This document shows, piece after piece, positions 17,292 through 26,619 of a DNA stretch of 52,172 bases. The stretch is taken from NCBI GenBank assembly GCA_029550865.1, contig JAKPGM010000007.1:1-52172 (forward strand), given 5' to 3'. The notes beneath the pieces are model-generated. The model saw nothing but the letters and a program-made list of their open reading frames with translations. It was not told the origin of the DNA and did no database searches. Source of the DNA: Bacteroidota bacterium. GTDB lineage: Bacteria; Bacteroidota; Bacteroidia; Bacteroidales; DTGW01. A program made the translations under genes and the position numbers. The stretch's first letter is position 1; every line of letters begins with the position of its first letter.

Positions 17292-18122
17292 ATGGCACAA
17301 GTTACCTTAGCCGATATAACAAAACTGCGTAAAGCAACAAGCGCAGGAATGATGGATTGTAAGAAAGCGCTGGAAGAAGCTGATGGCGATTTCGACAAGG
17401 CGGTTGAAATTATTCGCAAAAAAGGACAGTTGGTTGCCAGTAAACGTGCCGATCGTACCGCAACGGAAGGGGTGGTATTGGCCAAGGTAGCCGAGAATGG
17501 AACGTATGGCATTGTAGTGGCTTTGAATTGCGAAACCGATTTTGTGGCCAAAAATGCCGATTTTGTTGCTTTAGCCGAACTTATCGCGCAAACTGCCCTA
17601 ATAAACCGTCCTGCTTCTGTTGAAGAGCTGAAAGGTATAGTTGTAGATGGACGACCCATTGAAAACCATATCTCCGAAAAAATTGGTGTAACTGGGGAAA
17701 AAATGGAGTTGAGCTATTATGCTTCTCTCTCGGCTGAGAAGGTCAGCGCATACATCCACCCTGGAAACCAGCTGGCTTGTATTGTTGGCTTTAATAAAGC
17801 TGGTCTTGATGAACAGGTGTACAAGGATATCTGCATGCAGGTGGCTGCTATGAATCCCGTTGCGGTCGATAAAGAATTTGTAAGCAAAGAAAGAATTGAA
17901 AAGGAACTTGAAATCGGTCGCGAACAGGCTCGCCTGGAAGGAAAACCTGAAAATATGATTGAAAAAATTGCCGAAGGTAAACTCAATAAATTCTTTAAAG
18001 AAAGTACACTGCTCAATCAAGAGTTTATTAAGGATAATAAGAAAACGGTTAGACAATATATTCAGTCCATCGATAAAGACCTTGTGGTTACAGGTTTTTG
18101 TCGATTTGCCTTGAAAGATTAA
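17292..18122 (+). CDS. tsf: Elongation factor Ts
   Basis: A 276-residue nucleotide-exchange factor for EF-Tu. The N-terminal UBA-like domain reads KLRKATSAGMMDCKKALEEADGD, followed by the diagnostic core TDFVAKNADF that enters the EF-Tu nucleotide site. The length is typical. It is the last gene of the ribosomal group, with a strong terminator 18 bp after the stop. Confidence 0.96.
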   Translation: MAQVTLADITKLRKATSAGMMDCKKALEEADGDFDKAVEIIRKKGQLVASKRADRTATEGVVLAKVAENGTYGIVVALNCETDFVAKNADFVALAELIAQTALINRPASVEELKGIVVDGRPIENHISEKIGVTGEKMELSYYASLSAEKVSAYIHPGNQLACIVGFNKAGLDEQVYKDICMQVAAMNPVAVDKEFVSKERIEKELEIGREQARLEGKPENMIEKIAEGKLNKFFKESTLLNQEFIKDNKKTVRQYIQSIDKDLVVTGFCRFALKD

Positions 18123-18139
18123 AAGTACTATTTTAGCAT

Positions 18140-18167
18140 AAAAAACCACCCGGATGGGTGGTTTTTT
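18140..18167. terminator. Bidirectional rho-independent terminator
   Basis: A 12-bp inverted repeat AAAAAACCACCC/GGGTGGTTTTTT has the four-base loop ggat. The A and T arms give U runs on both strands. It separates convergent tsf (plus) and the cytochrome gene (minus) and can serve both. Confidence 0.9.
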
Positions 18168-18187
18168 GTTTTAGAGATTTAAAGGCA

Positions 18188-18505
18188 TTATGGTTTTGCC
18201 CCAGCTGATAAGTATTGGTAAATAATTTTTGCCTGATTATCGTTAATTTTAGCCGGCTTTTGCATACGTGCTACTATTTCTTTCCATTGGGTCTGGGTGT
18301 ATTTCTCGGGTAAGTACAAATGATGACAACCACCACAATTACGAATATAAAGTTGCCTTCCCAATAAAAGGGTATCGAGGTTTACCTGTACCCTTTCAGC
18401 ATCGAGTGCGGTAGGGGCATATAACGCCCCTCCACACTGGTATGCCAGAATTCCAACAAGGCAGGTAAACACAATGATTGTACAGATTTTAGCTTTAGAA
18501 TACAT
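18188..18505 (-). CDS. Small monohaem c-type cytochrome, membrane-anchored
   Basis: A 105-residue protein with an N-terminal hydrophobic helix ending in LAYQC (Cys24, a possible but imperfect lipobox). It has one haem-binding motif, CGGCH, in LYIRNCGGCHHLYLPEKYT. The rest (W..IVARMQKPAKI..NQAKIIYQYL) resembles small single-haem cytochromes with a C-terminal helix. It should face the periplasm and carry electrons, and the partner is unknown. Its start overlaps the end of the barrel gene by 11 bp, so the two are translationally coupled. Confidence 0.7.
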   Translation of the reverse strand: MYSKAKICTIIVFTCLVGILAYQCGGALYAPTALDAERVQVNLDTLLLGRQLYIRNCGGCHHLYLPEKYTQTQWKEIVARMQKPAKINDNQAKIIYQYLSAGAKP

Positions 18506-19286
18506 AGGAGAAAATTAAACGGCATTGGATTCTTTCAAACTCTTTCAGATTTAACGAATTGCCCGAAGCAGCTCCTTTGAACGATGTTAGTTGAGGGAGT
18601 AGGGTAAAGTTAGCCCAGAAACTTTCACTTACGTAAGAGAAACCTATTCCACCAAAAAGCGCGCTGTGTTTTACTTCCCCTTTTTCCAGCACATTTTTCC
18701 AGGCACTTTCGGCGGTAAGAGCAAAGGTTGGTGATACCGACCATGCAGCAGCCAGGTAGGCATCGATTTTGTTTTTCTTTTCCCACTCAGTATGATTGTC
18801 CTCAATTTCAGGCTCTAACTCAAATTCGTATACACCATTAAATGCAACGGTGAGATTATGGATGCGCTTGTCGAGTATGAGTTTTCCTTCCAACTCATAT
18901 TCATTGGTACTAATGGTATATTCGCCATACAACGCCAAACCAATGGGATGTGCAACGGGATCGAGCAACTTGAGTTTCCACTCATTGGAGAATCCTATTT
19001 TATTTTCGGTTTTTACCTGTACACTGTCTGCTGCTGATTTAGCTGTCAGATTCAGGTAAAAAGCTGTCTGTAAATTGTTGCCGAGTCCTACTTCATATTC
19101 GGTTCGGTGATCAAGTCGAGCATAATAATTATCACGACCCGTACGCAGGGTATTCCATACCTCCAGCTCTTTTTGCCCCTTATTCAGAACAGTACTCTGA
19201 TAGGTATAGGTAAATAATCGATCTTGTGCAACCGCTGTTACACTGCAGAACAGAAAAAGTAAAAATATTTTGTTTTTTGTTGCCAT
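18495..19286 (-). CDS. Outer-membrane beta-barrel protein of unknown function
   Basis: A 263-residue protein with a signal peptide (cleavage after VTAVAQ) and many amphipathic strands of the type FALTAESAWKNV and YGEYTISTNEYELEGK. It ends in the C-terminal phenylalanine signature IFSYVF typical of outer-membrane barrels. No family was recognised. It is the first gene of a two-gene unit with a c-type cytochrome, which hints at a redox or metal-related role, but this is inference. Confidence 0.6.
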   Translation of the reverse strand: MATKNKIFLLFLFCSVTAVAQDRLFTYTYQSTVLNKGQKELEVWNTLRTGRDNYYARLDHRTEYEVGLGNNLQTAFYLNLTAKSAADSVQVKTENKIGFSNEWKLKLLDPVAHPIGLALYGEYTISTNEYELEGKLILDKRIHNLTVAFNGVYEFELEPEIEDNHTEWEKKNKIDAYLAAAWSVSPTFALTAESAWKNVLEKGEVKHSALFGGIGFSYVSESFWANFTLLPQLTSFKGAASGNSLNLKEFERIQCRLIFSYVF

Positions 19287-19589
19287 AGTATTTGTTTTTA
19301 AAATTTTGCAGGCAAAACTATTGTCTTTGAAAACGGCAAACCATCCTTATTTGTGGGTAATTTTTATCGTTCAATGATACAGAATATCCTCATATGTGAT
19401 GAATCGGTATATGCATACCAGTTGGGGTCTCCTCAATTTTTTATAATTTTTTGTAAGTCAAGTTAAAAAACTGTCAGAAACAGGGTAAAAATTGTTCTCG
19501 ACCATTTCGTATCAGAAGACGAAAGAAATGTATCCCCTGAGAAGCTTAGCGGGAGGTTAACTTGCATATTCATTTCAAAATCCAGGAAT
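19287..19589. other. Gene-free divergent interval of 303 bp
   Basis: AT-rich sequence between the barrel gene (minus) and the CE15 gene (plus). It should hold promoters for both, but I found no full -33/-7 pair, no long inverted repeat and no RNA-like structure. Confidence 0.4.
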
Positions 19590-21641
19590 ATGAAAAAATA
19601 TTTGATTTTTTTCTTCATGCTAGTTTCGGCATATACCATCATGCGCTGTGATGATACATTTAAACCCGAGTTGGAGGTTAGCCCAACCTCTCTTGTATTA
19701 GCCCCTGTGGCTAATAGTACGGATAGTTTTTTGGTACATTCGAATACCGAATGGACGATTGTATGGGATGCCGACTGGATTACGGTTACCCCTAAGGCGG
19801 GGAAAGACAATAGCACGGTAATCGTAGTGGCTGCAGCTAATTCAGACGCTTCGGCACGAACGGCAAACATTGTCGTTAGGGCTGAAGGACTCAACGACCG
19901 AGTCATAGAGGTTACTCAAGGCGGGAAATTGTATGCCTTGCCCCGGCGGGTTGTACTCGACTCGGCAGCGAATAGCCTGGATACGTTGCAGATTTTTAGT
20001 CCTGGGGAGTGGTCACTGAAAGGGATATCCGAATGGCTATCGGTAAATCCGACACAGGGATCACAATCAGCAAAGGTTGTTGTCAAAGCTTTAACCGAAA
20101 ATGCCGACACAGCCGCACGAAGCAATAGGATTATACTTATTTCGAAGGATGCTGGTACCGATACTGTTGAGGTAGTGCAACGGGGGAGCAAATATTATCT
20201 TGCGATGTCGGCGACTACGCTAACATTGGGTCCTGAGGCAAACAGTTCGGCTACCTTTTCGGTTTCTTCCAATACCCAATGGACGATAACATCGCCTCAA
20301 AGCTGGCTAACCGTGAATCCGCTGACAGGAACGGGAAATGCTACCATTACGGTCAAAACCAATGAGACCATGACTGTTTCTCGACCTCGTTCGTTAACAC
20401 TTACCCTGTCGAGCGATAGAGTTAAACAACAACCTAAGATTAAAATTACCCAGGAAGGGATACCCTGTGCAGATAGCGATGAGGAATACTGTGAAACTCC
20501 TGGCTGTGCTATTGCACAATTACCCACGTATGGTGAATTAACCTCGAACGCTTATTTACCCGATCCCTTTACTTTCCTCGATGGCTCGAAGGTAACTACC
20601 AGGGCCGATTGGACCTGTCGTCGTGCCGAGATTGCCGCTCTTGCTCAAAAGTTTGAATTTGGGAATAAACCCTGTACACCTTATTCAGCAACGACGGCTA
20701 CCTTTAACAGCAGTAACAATACGCTCACGGTTACCGTAACAGAAAATGGTAAAACCATTTCGTTCGATTGTACCATTACTTATCCGGCAACAGGCACTGC
20801 CCCTTATCCAGCAATGATTGGAATTGGTTTTTCTTTCCTGAATAATAACGAACTTTCCAATTTGGGTGTGGCAATAATTAATTTCCCATGTGATCAAATT
20901 GCCGAACAGCAAAGTACAGGTTCGCGTGGTAAGGGTAAATTTTATGACCTATACTGTAGCAACCATTCAGCAGGAGCGCTTATGGCATGGGCATGGGGGG
21001 TAAGCCGACTTATCGATGCGCTTGAAAAAACACCTGAGGCTAATATTGATCCTACACGATTGGGTGTAACGGGTTGTTCTCGGTATGGTAAAGGCGCTTT
21101 AGTGGCAGGTGCTTTCGACGAACGAATAAAATTAACTATTCCCCAGGAATCGGGCTCTGGAGGGGCAGCTAGCTGGCGGGTATCTGACGCACAAAAAGCT
21201 GCTGGTCAGAATGTGCAGACCCTCTCACAGATTGTCACCGAAAATTGTTGGTTCCGAGCCGACTTTAACCAGTTTAGTACCACTGCTAATAGGCTGCCTT
21301 TCGACCATCATATGATTATGGCCCTATGTGCTCCACGTGCTCTTCTGGTAATTGAAAATACCTCGATGGAATGGTTGGGCAACCTGAGTACATGGACTAC
21401 CGCTAATGCTGCACACTATGTTTGGGAAGCATTGGGAATACCCGACTATATGGGATTCTCTCAGGTAGGCCACTCCGATCATTGTGGATTTCCTGCTGCA
21501 CAAATTCCCGAGTTACAGGCGTATGTCAAAAAATTTCTCGTCGGTACAGGTACCGATGATACCCAGGTGATGAAAACGGATGGAAACCTTATTTTCGATA
21601 AAGATAAATGGGTAAACTGGATTGTACCTAATCTACCATAG
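19590..21641 (+). CDS. CE15 glucuronoyl esterase with three BACON domains
   Basis: A 683-residue secreted protein. The signal sequence ends at Cys20 (YTIMRC), suggesting a lipoprotein. Three BACON-type beta-sandwich domains follow (about 28-109, 115-197 and 203-289), each with a TEWTI/EWSL/TQWTI strand and WITV/WLSV/WLTV followed by NPTQG-like turns. The C-terminal alpha/beta hydrolase (about 300-665) has the CE15 nucleophile motif GCSRYGKGA with Ser497, Glu520 in PQESGSGG, and a His in GHSDHC (628 or 631). CE15 enzymes split esters between glucuronic acid side chains of xylan and lignin alcohols. The BACON domains probably act as spacers or binding modules. It stands alone on its strand among xylan-active genes. 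Confidence 0.9.
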   Translation: MKKYLIFFFMLVSAYTIMRCDDTFKPELEVSPTSLVLAPVANSTDSFLVHSNTEWTIVWDADWITVTPKAGKDNSTVIVVAAANSDASARTANIVVRAEGLNDRVIEVTQGGKLYALPRRVVLDSAANSLDTLQIFSPGEWSLKGISEWLSVNPTQGSQSAKVVVKALTENADTAARSNRIILISKDAGTDTVEVVQRGSKYYLAMSATTLTLGPEANSSATFSVSSNTQWTITSPQSWLTVNPLTGTGNATITVKTNETMTVSRPRSLTLTLSSDRVKQQPKIKITQEGIPCADSDEEYCETPGCAIAQLPTYGELTSNAYLPDPFTFLDGSKVTTRADWTCRRAEIAALAQKFEFGNKPCTPYSATTATFNSSNNTLTVTVTENGKTISFDCTITYPATGTAPYPAMIGIGFSFLNNNELSNLGVAIINFPCDQIAEQQSTGSRGKGKFYDLYCSNHSAGALMAWAWGVSRLIDALEKTPEANIDPTRLGVTGCSRYGKGALVAGAFDERIKLTIPQESGSGGAASWRVSDAQKAAGQNVQTLSQIVTENCWFRADFNQFSTTANRLPFDHHMIMALCAPRALLVIENTSMEWLGNLSTWTTANAAHYVWEALGIPDYMGFSQVGHSDHCGFPAAQIPELQAYVKKFLVGTGTDDTQVMKTDGNLIFDKDKWVNWIVPNLP

Positions 21642-21870
21642 TTCCTTTTTCTCCGATTCTTTTACCAGAGCTGCCCGCGTAGGGCAGCTTCTTTAAGAAG
21701 TAAGTAGAAGATTTTACTGTTTCAGCCACCTTCCGTACCTCAACGTTACCATCCTGTACCACCCGCAGGGTATACATTCCAGCTTTAAGCTGCTTGGTGC
21801 TGAGGGTGACCGAACCTACCAATTGCCCTTTAGCTGCCTGCTTTCCATCCAGGCATATGAAATAAGAACC
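21628..21870 (-). pseudogene. Remnant of a T9SS-type C-terminal sorting domain
   Basis: A minus-strand frame is open after a TAG at 21871-21873 and reads GQLVGSVTLSTKQLKAGMYTL followed by a RVVQDGNVEVRKV-like segment. This is the typical end of a T9SS-sorted protein, but it has no start, no signal peptide and no body. The upstream frame is closed by several stops. The final ~25 residues extend past the usual end and overlap the CE15 3' end by 14 bp. It is best read as a relic of a lost secreted protein. Confidence 0.4.
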
Positions 21871-21912
21871 CTACCTCTACTACAATTAGCATTCAATTAA
21901 AGTAACCCCTTT

Positions 21913-23874
21913 TCAGGGCTCAAGATTGTTGCTCAATACGGCTACAAAACCTCCGCGGGGTTTGATTTTCAGATTTATCACAGGATTGTTTGTTTTAAAT
22001 TGATAAAAGGTTCGATTAGTATCACCATCGGTAATCACGCTGGTACTTTTTACTTCAGGATCTATGAGCGAAAGGTTTATTTCAACCTGCTGTTCGTTAT
22101 CCTGTGCATTAATACCCGCAATATACCACATATCATTGCCTTTTCGGGCTAAAACCACATATTTGCCGGGATAACCATCGATAAACTTAATATCGTCCCA
22201 TACTTCGGGGATTGACGACATGAACTGCTGTACATAAGCGGGTTGTGCGGCCATTCCCCGTGGTATTTCGGCAAAATGCTGAATACCTGATTGAAAAAGA
22301 ACAGACAAAGCTAATTCGAAGGCATTGGAGGTTATTCTGCGAATATTGGGCACTTCCGAAAAAGCCACCGGTGTAAAATCCATTGGGCCAATCACATTAC
22401 GGGTAAAAGGCAGCACCGTACAATGTACAGGCTGTTGATCGGCATTATGCTGTTCGAAAGTTACAAATTCAAATCCTTTCACCGCTTCCATCGTCATCAG
22501 ATTGGGAAAAGTGCGGTTCCAACCTCTGGGAATGGTAGCTCCATGGAAATTTACCAATAGCTTGTAATCAAAAGCATCCTTTAGAATTTCCTGGTAATAT
22601 GCCATCATCGATTGACCATCGCCACCAAAAAAATCGACTTTTACACCTACCACGCCCATTTTGCTGATTTTTTCAAATTCGCTGCGTCGGATTTGACGAT
22701 CGACCATCAGATTCCGAGGGGTTAATGGGGCTGTATTCCAGTTACCTGCCGAGTTATACCACAGCAGGATACCTACATTTTTTTGTTTAGCGTACTCGAC
22801 AAGCTCCTGTATTTTTTCATAGCCAATCTGTGTGTCCCAATAGGCATCGATAAGGCAATAACGCCAGTGCATACGTGCAGCATAGTCGATAAAAGATTTT
22901 TGAACGGGGAAAATAGTTGAATCGTCCTTGAGTAACACCCACGACCAGGCCGATTGTCCCGGTTTAACAAACGAAAGATTATTGTCGATAGCAGGGTCGG
23001 CCAAATCGGTAACCAGCGTCGATTCGACAATAGTTCCCAGACTTTTACCCATTATGATTAAACGCCAGGGGGTGTAAAGGGGTAGACGCGCAGTTGGATA
23101 TACAGGGGCCTGCTCGTGGGTAGTCTCGAGCGGCTGAGGAAAAGCTAAAAAGTATTCACCCTCGGGCGATAGTGCAGATAAGCGAGAACCACAATAATTT
23201 TCCCGTACGTTAGTTTCGGTAAGCAGCACCCAATGATGATTTGCGAAAAAGAGTGCAGGAAACGACCAACCCGCTTGTTGGGGAGCAGGTGTACCTACTG
23301 GCACATCGATGTAATAGTTTTCCTCGTACGATGGCTGTGTGGCGTTCCACCCAGTGCGAGCATCAGCATGAGGGTGCAACCATGCTCGGGCATCCCCAGG
23401 AAAACGAAATGAAGTATATTCCTTCTCTACCTGAACAGGTACGTCAGTTGTGCCGGGTAAGTAATAACGGTAAGCAACCCCATCGTTCGATACTCTAAAA
23501 ATTATCTGCAATCGTTGATTTTGTCGATTGATAACTTCCAATGTGCGTTCATTGGCGCTATAGCTGCAATTTTTCCTTTTCCCTGTTAGCATTACATACT
23601 GGTCATTTACAGGAACAACCTGTCCAACTTTCTCGAGAATAAGGGAATCGTAAAAATTGGTATTGCTTAGCTTAAGTCCCAGCCGTGAAGGCATGAGTAC
23701 TGTCTCATCATGATCCTGAATGGTGTAGGTAAGCATACCTTTGCCGTTAATTTCTACCTTCACGCTTATGTTGTTGTCGGGACTTTTAACTTCTATGGGG
23801 TTAATGGCATTGAGGTTGTAATGCATGGTTAGAAACATTATAGTAACCCAAACACACGAAAGACGAGTTTGCAT
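21913..23874 (-). CDS. Glycoside hydrolase family 97, retaining branch
   Basis: A 653-residue secreted or periplasmic enzyme with a signal peptide (to about residue 23). It has the three-part GH97 layout: an N-terminal beta-supersandwich (about 25-275), a TIM barrel (about 280-560), and a C-terminal beta domain. The motif VGVKVDFFGGD carries Asp414, which matches the nucleophile of retaining GH97 enzymes rather than the inverting SusB type. Glu463 in LMTMEAVKGFEF is the likely acid/base. Retaining members include alpha-galactosidases and a beta-L-arabinopyranosidase. The neighbouring GH127/146 gene, 49 bp upstream, makes an arabinose- or galactose-containing side chain plausible. Confidence 0.88.
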   Translation of the reverse strand: MQTRLSCVWVTIMFLTMHYNLNAINPIEVKSPDNNISVKVEINGKGMLTYTIQDHDETVLMPSRLGLKLSNTNFYDSLILEKVGQVVPVNDQYVMLTGKRKNCSYSANERTLEVINRQNQRLQIIFRVSNDGVAYRYYLPGTTDVPVQVEKEYTSFRFPGDARAWLHPHADARTGWNATQPSYEENYYIDVPVGTPAPQQAGWSFPALFFANHHWVLLTETNVRENYCGSRLSALSPEGEYFLAFPQPLETTHEQAPVYPTARLPLYTPWRLIIMGKSLGTIVESTLVTDLADPAIDNNLSFVKPGQSAWSWVLLKDDSTIFPVQKSFIDYAARMHWRYCLIDAYWDTQIGYEKIQELVEYAKQKNVGILLWYNSAGNWNTAPLTPRNLMVDRQIRRSEFEKISKMGVVGVKVDFFGGDGQSMMAYYQEILKDAFDYKLLVNFHGATIPRGWNRTFPNLMTMEAVKGFEFVTFEQHNADQQPVHCTVLPFTRNVIGPMDFTPVAFSEVPNIRRITSNAFELALSVLFQSGIQHFAEIPRGMAAQPAYVQQFMSSIPEVWDDIKFIDGYPGKYVVLARKGNDMWYIAGINAQDNEQQVEINLSLIDPEVKSTSVITDGDTNRTFYQFKTNNPVINLKIKPRGGFVAVLSNNLEP

Positions 23875-23923
23875 AATACTTAGTTTAAACGTTTAACAAA
23901 CGATGTATATTGCTATAAATCAA

Positions 23924-26284
23924 TTATTTCAATAATCTGATGTAATAAACGCCTCCAGCCAATGAACCAGGATGAGCCACAAATTTTACCGTATAGTTCG
24001 TGCTGGCAGATTCGCGAATCGATGCAGGAATTTCAACATCGACCGTAAAAAAGGTATCTCCTCGATCACCTTTCAAATGGATGGTCTCCACCTTAATGTC
24101 ATTCAGCCATACGTCGAAGGTACGGTTATTATCGAGTCCATAGAAAGTTAGTGAAAGATATCGCGCTTGCTTAGCATTATCGGAAAGTTCGTAGGAAAAC
24201 CATCCGGAGGCATGTCTCCAGAAACGGTTTTGATGAATTCCCCATTCGGTATTTTCACCTTTAAAGTTATGTCCGACCTCCGATTGCTGCTCACCAGGAG
24301 CTACCTCGTCGATAGTCCGCTGTTGCAGGGCTAATTTTTCCTTTTCTTTTTCGAGCCATAGCTGCTGTTGCTGTTTAAACTGTGATTCGGAAAACAACGG
24401 AAAATATAGCGTATAACGGGTAGCCTGCAACTCGAAAAAAGGCTGTAGCATGATGTTAACCTCTTCATTGTTTTTCAGTCGCATGGGTATAGAAAACTGA
24501 AGTTTATTGGCATCCAACAGCTTTACTTTTTTGATCCAATCATCATCATTGGACACAATACAGGACTGTTCGTCCAGTGGATAAAGTGGCCCATTTGCTA
24601 CATGTGCCATTCGGGAAGCATCAGCAAACAAGCCTATCTGTTGGGCTGTATCGCAGGCGGCTGCCAATACGATAGGACCGTACAACAAAGAAACCCAGGA
24701 AGAACCATCGGGCAATCGTTCGTACAACAGTTGCATGGGCAACGCTATCTGGATTACATCCTTATTTTTCCACACCCGTTTGACATCCGCATAACCGTCT
24801 TTGACAGGTATTCGTTGCTCTTTGCCATTATTTATGCGCACTGCAAGATAATTTTCCCGTACCCACACAGGCTTTCGAATGCGTATCGTCATGTTTAGGG
24901 GGGTAGAAGTTTGAATTTGAAGCTGCGTATTGGGCTCAAAAGGGAAACGAGTTTGTTGGACTATTTCAACATTTTTTTCCCGCCAGATAAGTTGAGAGGG
25001 AATAAACAAATTTACCCACAACGTATCAGGCGTTCTGGCATAAATCATTTCACCATATTTAGCATGATTTTCCATCCCTGTTCCCACGCAGCACCAAAAT
25101 GAATTATTGACTGTAGAATACACGCGGTAGTGGCAAGGGTGCATAGGAGTAAAATACACAAATCCCCCACTATCGCGATGAATAGAAGACAGGATATGAT
25201 TAAACAGGGTACGTTCGTAGTAGTCGAGGTACTTTGTTTGTCCCGACGACAGGAATAGCAGTCGGGTAAGCTTAAGCATGTTGTAGCTATTACAGGTTTC
25301 GGGTCCCTGGTTCGACTCAATCATAGAGCTGAAGTCGTTGGCAGGATTAAAATGCTCACGAACGCCGTGCCCACCAATGGAAACCGTATATTTGCCGACG
25401 ACCAGATCCCAGAAGAAACGTGCAGCCTTATCCCAGTCGGGATCGTGAGTAGCATCGGCCACACATTTAAAGCCGATAACTTTAGGTATTTGCGTATTGG
25501 CGTGTAACCCGGTCAAAATATCTTTACCTTCCTGTAGGGGTTGTAAGATAGCCTTATGCGAAAAACGGCGCGCCAGCGTAAAATAACGGCTATTCCCTGT
25601 AATCTGCCCCACCTCTACAAACACCTCGTTAAGTCCCCCATGCTCGGTAGCCAGTATTTGTTGTACCTGATCGTCGGAGAGGGATTGGGTCAACTGATCG
25701 AACCAATCGGTAAGTTTTACCAGCATGTCAAGTGCTTTTGTTTGATGGGCATAAAGGTAGGCATCGCGTAGGCCTGCAAAAGTTTTGTGTAGGTTATATA
25801 ACGGCACCCAGCGATTACCCAGCGAAAAGCTGCCCGCATCGATTTTTCCATTCCGAATATCGTTCCACAGGCTTTTTCCATCGGGTATACCGCCAACATA
25901 GCCATCGCCATTTTTCCGCTGACAGCTATCGAGCCAGTTGAGCATATACTGTATCCTAATAAGTAACTGTGGCTGTTGGGTAGTTGCATACATCATCGAC
26001 AGGGCTGAAAGATAATGGCCAGCAGTATGCCCATCGAGTCCCATACTTTCCCAATTGGGATAGTTGGGCTTTAAGGGAGTAATACCGGCCTCCTTCAGGA
26101 AAGGAGCCAGTAATCGATCGGGGTCTAATGCCAATAAATACTTTAAGTCGGCCTGTTGAGCCTGGTAAAAAACGTTAGCCGGCATTATTTTTACCTCTGC
26201 CATATCAAATCCCTGTAGGGTATTTCCCTTAATGATACCAGCAAAACAGGCAAGTATGGAAAGAAAAAGCCACGTTCGTTTCAT
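23924..26284 (-). CDS. GH127/GH146 (DUF1680) beta-L-arabinofuranosidase
   Basis: The start chosen is ATG at 26284, because MKRTWLFLSILACFAGIIKG is a signal peptide. A longer reading would place 23 residues before it. The 786-residue enzyme has an (alpha/alpha)6 barrel, with family blocks YPNWESMGLDGHTAGHYLSA, NRWVPLYNLHKTFAGL and GPETCNSYNM. Zn ligands are Glu329, Cys331, Cys398 and Cys399 (FWCCVGTG), and one of the paired Cys should be the nucleophile. Glu310 is the probable acid/base. C-terminal beta domains follow (about 640-786). The family releases beta-L-arabinofuranose from plant side chains. Whether it is GH127 or GH146 needs a tree. Dispersed repeat copy D occupies the region directly upstream of the start codon. 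Confidence 0.88.
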   Translation of the reverse strand: MKRTWLFLSILACFAGIIKGNTLQGFDMAEVKIMPANVFYQAQQADLKYLLALDPDRLLAPFLKEAGITPLKPNYPNWESMGLDGHTAGHYLSALSMMYATTQQPQLLIRIQYMLNWLDSCQRKNGDGYVGGIPDGKSLWNDIRNGKIDAGSFSLGNRWVPLYNLHKTFAGLRDAYLYAHQTKALDMLVKLTDWFDQLTQSLSDDQVQQILATEHGGLNEVFVEVGQITGNSRYFTLARRFSHKAILQPLQEGKDILTGLHANTQIPKVIGFKCVADATHDPDWDKAARFFWDLVVGKYTVSIGGHGVREHFNPANDFSSMIESNQGPETCNSYNMLKLTRLLFLSSGQTKYLDYYERTLFNHILSSIHRDSGGFVYFTPMHPCHYRVYSTVNNSFWCCVGTGMENHAKYGEMIYARTPDTLWVNLFIPSQLIWREKNVEIVQQTRFPFEPNTQLQIQTSTPLNMTIRIRKPVWVRENYLAVRINNGKEQRIPVKDGYADVKRVWKNKDVIQIALPMQLLYERLPDGSSWVSLLYGPIVLAAACDTAQQIGLFADASRMAHVANGPLYPLDEQSCIVSNDDDWIKKVKLLDANKLQFSIPMRLKNNEEVNIMLQPFFELQATRYTLYFPLFSESQFKQQQQLWLEKEKEKLALQQRTIDEVAPGEQQSEVGHNFKGENTEWGIHQNRFWRHASGWFSYELSDNAKQARYLSLTFYGLDNNRTFDVWLNDIKVETIHLKGDRGDTFFTVDVEIPASIRESASTNYTVKFVAHPGSLAGGVYYIRLLK

Positions 26285-26424
26285 TTGTGTATCATTTAAA
26301 AATTTTCCTCTAAAAAGTCGGATAGAGCTTGCATGTAATATGTTTTTTGCCATAAAATCAAGTAGTTATAAGAAATTATTTTCATACTTGTTTGTGAATA
26401 CTACCCTATATGATCGTTTCATCC
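26285..26424 (-). repeat. Dispersed palindromic repeat, copy D, upstream of GH127/146
   Basis: On the minus strand it begins GGATGAAACGATCATATAGG at 26424, contains TATTCACAAAC and GTATGAAAATAAT, and ends in ATTACATGCAAGCTCTATCC (to 26320), followed by a tail reaching the GH127/146 ATG. The two ends are imperfect inverted repeats of about 18 bp. It aligns over its whole length with copies A, B and C. Confidence 0.85.
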
Positions 26425-26550
26425 TCCAAAAACTTACCTCAAAATTTTGCATCGGCAATAAAATGCTTATTGAGAACAAAATAAAATTTTTCGAGGATAA
26501 AAAAGGTGGACAAAAAGAGAATTTTACAGGACAAATGGATATAAGCAATA

Positions 26551-26576
26551 AAAAAACCCGGCTGATGACCGGGTTT
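26551..26576 (-). terminator. Rho-independent terminator of lspA
   Basis: The stem AAACCCGG/CCGGGTTT (26554-26561 with 26569-26576) has a seven-base loop. On the minus strand it is followed by a run of seven T. It lies about 45 bp after the lspA stop and ends the ileS-DksA-lspA transcript. Confidence 0.85.
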
Positions 26577-26619
26577 ATTATTTCTAAAAGGATTGTCGAA
26601 AATTAAAACAGGCGCAAAC

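Noticed and set aside
26285-26353. N-terminal extension of the GH127/146 protein
   Set aside because: It reads through repeat copy D, and the signal peptide starts at 26284.
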